Of a stretch of 16,270 nucleotides of DNA, positions 14,620-16,270 are shown piece by piece. The notes under the pieces are model-generated. The model made no database searches, was not told the origin of the DNA, and was given only the letters and a program-made list of their open reading frames with translations. Origin of the DNA: CAZPHU01 sp964419255 (GTDB taxonomy: Bacteria; Fibrobacterota; Chitinivibrionia; Chitinivibrionales; CAYFVL01); contig CAYQOU010000079.1 in NCBI GenBank assembly GCA_964419255.1, forward strand, positions 1 through 16,270. Reading direction: 5' to 3'. The position numbers and the translations under genes are program-made. Position 1 is the stretch's first letter. Every line of letters starts with the position of its first letter.

Positions 14620-15363
14620 CTATTTCTGTATTCGACCGAGATGCCAGACTGATGTAAACCAGAATATCGGTGCCATAATGAACCAGAAAAAGAATTTCAT
14701 GACCGGCGCAAGAGAATCGAACATCTGAATCAGTTCATCCATCGTTATCTGCACCTGCAGGGTTTGATTTGCTTTAAGTACATACGCGCCAATGATTCCC
14801 TGAACAATCGAAATGGCAATGGATATCAGGATCACAATCAGAAGAGTTTTCAGAAACGCATGCTTTCTGAAAACTGTCGAGCCAAAGAGGAAAATTGATT
14901 GAGTAACCAGGTATATGCCGCCGCTTTTGATTATTTCGGATCGAAACGGAGTAAACACGGGCAAATAGGTTCCGGCGGATACTCTGGCCAGCAGGTAAAC
15001 CAGATACGAAAATATGCTCATGACGAATACAACGCCAACGGCATACAAGATACCGCTTATGATCATCCTGCTGGCAAATTTCTCTGTAACTGACGCAGGG
15101 ACAAGAAAATATGAGGCCCCTTTCACCTTATGATGAATATCTGAGAACATACCTGCGGTGTAAAGATATCCTCCTAGATACAGGAGAGGACCGAAAAGAG
15201 AATCATAGTAGTTCCATGCAGTACCCGATCGGTACACAAAAAGGGTAATTACCAGTGAGATGCTCAAAACGACGATATTGGCCAGGATAAACGGCCGATA
15301 TAACCACGTCAGATCATTGCGAAAAACAAACCATGCTCTCTTTGGTGAAAAAAATGCATTCAT
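14620..15363 (-). CDS. ABC-2-type transporter permease
   Basis: The 247-residue membrane protein has six probable transmembrane segments (about 24-44, 55-73, 99-126, 147-164, 171-196, 222-241). It shows the cytoplasmic feature SDIHHKVKGASYFLVPASVTEKF (74-96 region) that is common in the permease partners of small ABC exporters. It starts 9 bases after the stop codon of the ATPase gene, so the two are co-transcribed and probably translationally linked; the ribosome site is weak, which fits coupling. The substrate cannot be deduced. In many bacteria such pairs follow a GntR-type regulator and serve in antibiotic or envelope-stress responses, but the upstream side is cut by the window edge. Confidence 0.82.
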   Translation of the reverse strand: MNAFFSPKRAWFVFRNDLTWLYRPFILANIVVLSISLVITLFVYRSGTAWNYYDSLFGPLLYLGGYLYTAGMFSDIHHKVKGASYFLVPASVTEKFASRMIISGILYAVGVVFVMSIFSYLVYLLARVSAGTYLPVFTPFRSEIIKSGGIYLVTQSIFLFGSTVFRKHAFLKTLLIVILISIAISIVQGIIGAYVLKANQTLQVQITMDELIQMFDSLAPVMKFFFWFIMAPIFWFTSVWHLGRIQK

Positions 15364-15372
15364 AGTTGGTAT

Positions 15373-16206
15373 TTACAGTAAGTTATGGAATTTTTCAGGA
15401 TTTGCCGTTATGGCATTGAACAAAATCTCCAGATCGAGACGTGAACTATCCTGCGTTTGCTCAGCGGCTTCAAGCACCGCGAACCCGCCCGGCACCCGCT
15501 CCTGATAGATCACGGATGCTTCTTCGGCCGCATCCTTGCGAATATCATATTTTACCCGTTTGGACACTTCCTTGTATGGTTTCTGAAATATCACACTCCC
15601 CTTTTCCAGTATGATAATATCCTCGATGATGTCTTCGATATCCCTGACCTGGTGGGTTGAAATAACGATAATCCGGTTTTCGTTTTCGGCATCCGCAAGC
15701 ATAGACCGGAATTGAGTCTTGGAGGGGATATCGAGACCATTTGTCGGCTCATCCAGAATGAGTATAGGAGCATTGCAGGCCAGTCCGAATGCAAGCAGAA
15801 CCTTTTTTCTCTGTCCGTAGGAGAGAGCGCCGAGATTTTTTTTCACATCAACGTCATACTTTTGAAGGCAGGTGCGGAAAAGAGTCTCATCATATCCCGG
15901 ATAAAATGGAGAGAGTCTTTTCTGATACTCCCCTATGCTTATCGCCGGGAGCAAATTTTCTTCCATGATAAAGAAAATCTTCTGCAGCATTTGAGGATTT
16001 CGTGCACAGGGATCGAACCCGGCGACATCCACCGAGCCACTCGAGAAAAACCTCAGTCCGGTCAAAATCTTCAGCAGAGTCGTCTTACCCGCACCGTTTC
16101 TGCCTAAAAGCCCGTATGTTTTACCTTCGGAAAGTTTAAGAGTAAGGTCTCTGAACAGAAAGTTACCCTTGTTATATCCGAAATTTAGGTTGTTAATGCT
16201 GATCAT
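15373..16206 (-). CDS. ABC transporter ATP-binding protein
   Basis: The 277-residue nucleotide-binding subunit drives the permease encoded just downstream. Motifs are Walker A GRNGAGKT (35-42), signature LSYGQRKK (128-135; Tyr in place of the usual Gly/Ser), Walker B ILILDEPTNGLD (148-159) and switch H185 in STHQ. The Q-loop region reads FIMEENLL (79-86), with Glu where Gln is usual, as in several exporters of this group. The C-terminal 70 residues after the core (about 208-277) are a non-catalytic extension. I chose the ATG at 16206 (MISINNLNFGYNKGN), the normal N-terminus for the family; an in-frame TTG at 16239 lies in a repeat-like, G-rich sequence and would add 11 atypical residues, although a GGAGG-like run precedes it. 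Confidence 0.92.
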   Translation of the reverse strand: MISINNLNFGYNKGNFLFRDLTLKLSEGKTYGLLGRNGAGKTTLLKILTGLRFFSSGSVDVAGFDPCARNPQMLQKIFFIMEENLLPAISIGEYQKRLSPFYPGYDETLFRTCLQKYDVDVKKNLGALSYGQRKKVLLAFGLACNAPILILDEPTNGLDIPSKTQFRSMLADAENENRIIVISTHQVRDIEDIIEDIIILEKGSVIFQKPYKEVSKRVKYDIRKDAAEEASVIYQERVPGGFAVLEAAEQTQDSSRLDLEILFNAITANPEKFHNLL

Positions 16207-16230
16207 AGTAGCGATATTCCGGCAAAAGTA

Positions 16231-16270
16231 CCTAACCAATTCACCCCCTCCCGGCCCCCCCTTAGTAAGG
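16231..16270. repeat. GC-rich palindromic repeat cut by the window edge
   Basis: The last 40 bases run through CACCCCCTCCCGG and CCCCCCCTTAGTAAGG. The latter is the first half of a palindrome centred on the G of CCTTAGTAAGG (16260-16270), whose GGGGG side should continue beyond the window. Its composition is unlike that of the coding DNA beside it. It looks like a dispersed intergenic repeat, and the second arm is not visible here. Confidence 0.45.

Noticed and set aside
3083..16206. Defence or phage-related gene cluster
   Set aside because: No nuclease, helicase, reverse transcriptase, integrase, toxin-antitoxin or structural phage gene is visible; the genes are metabolic, signalling and transport types.

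Overview
The window looks like a chromosomal segment of an anaerobic bacterium. The main evidence is a 1448-residue ATP-dependent acyl-CoA dehydratase activase, a free-standing flavodiiron protein of the kind anaerobes use against O2 or NO, and a corrinoid adenosyltransferase. A fused SpmA/SpmB protein and a small secreted protein with a C-terminal domain resembling type IX secretion sorting domains would fit the Fibrobacterota/Bacteroidota side of the tree. Spirochaetes or Desulfobacterota-like lineages are not excluded, and the phylum cannot be fixed from the sequence alone.

Layout, left to right. (1) Positions 30-1703 (-): fused SpmA-SpmB membrane protein with a pair of canonical EF-hand loops inserted between its halves. 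(2) Positions 1704-2394: no gene, but a 197-bp imperfect palindrome with perfect 20-bp terminal inverted repeats (a MITE-like element). (3) Positions 2395-2847 (+): small exported protein, followed by a convergent intergenic region rich in hairpins. (4) Positions 3083-4816 (-): 577-residue protein with a transglutaminase-like Cys/His core. (5) Divergent from it, 4994-9340 (+): the giant activase, then 9413-9931 (+): cob(I)alamin adenosyltransferase, probably in one transcript. (6) Positions 10380-11564 (+): HD-GYP-like signalling protein with its HD dyad replaced, driven by a near-consensus sigma-70 promoter and ended by a strong terminator. (7) Positions 11796-12995 (-): flavodiiron protein. 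(8) Positions 13255-13758 (+): a decayed, internally deleted glycerate 2-kinase pseudogene. (9) Positions 13912-14250 (+): single-domain FHA protein. (10) Positions 16206-14620 (-): two-gene ABC transporter operon (ATPase then permease). The right edge cuts into a GC-rich palindromic repeat.

The genes do not form one obvious pathway. The most plausible functional link is activase plus adenosyltransferase: the first is an ATP-driven low-potential electron donor family, and the second needs cob(I)alamin, which only very strong reductants can produce. The flavodiiron protein would protect such oxygen-sensitive chemistry. HD-GYP, FHA and EF-hand modules show a signalling-rich genome. The pseudogene, the MITE, the edge repeat and a short duplicated intergenic motif show that the intergenic regions have been rearranged.
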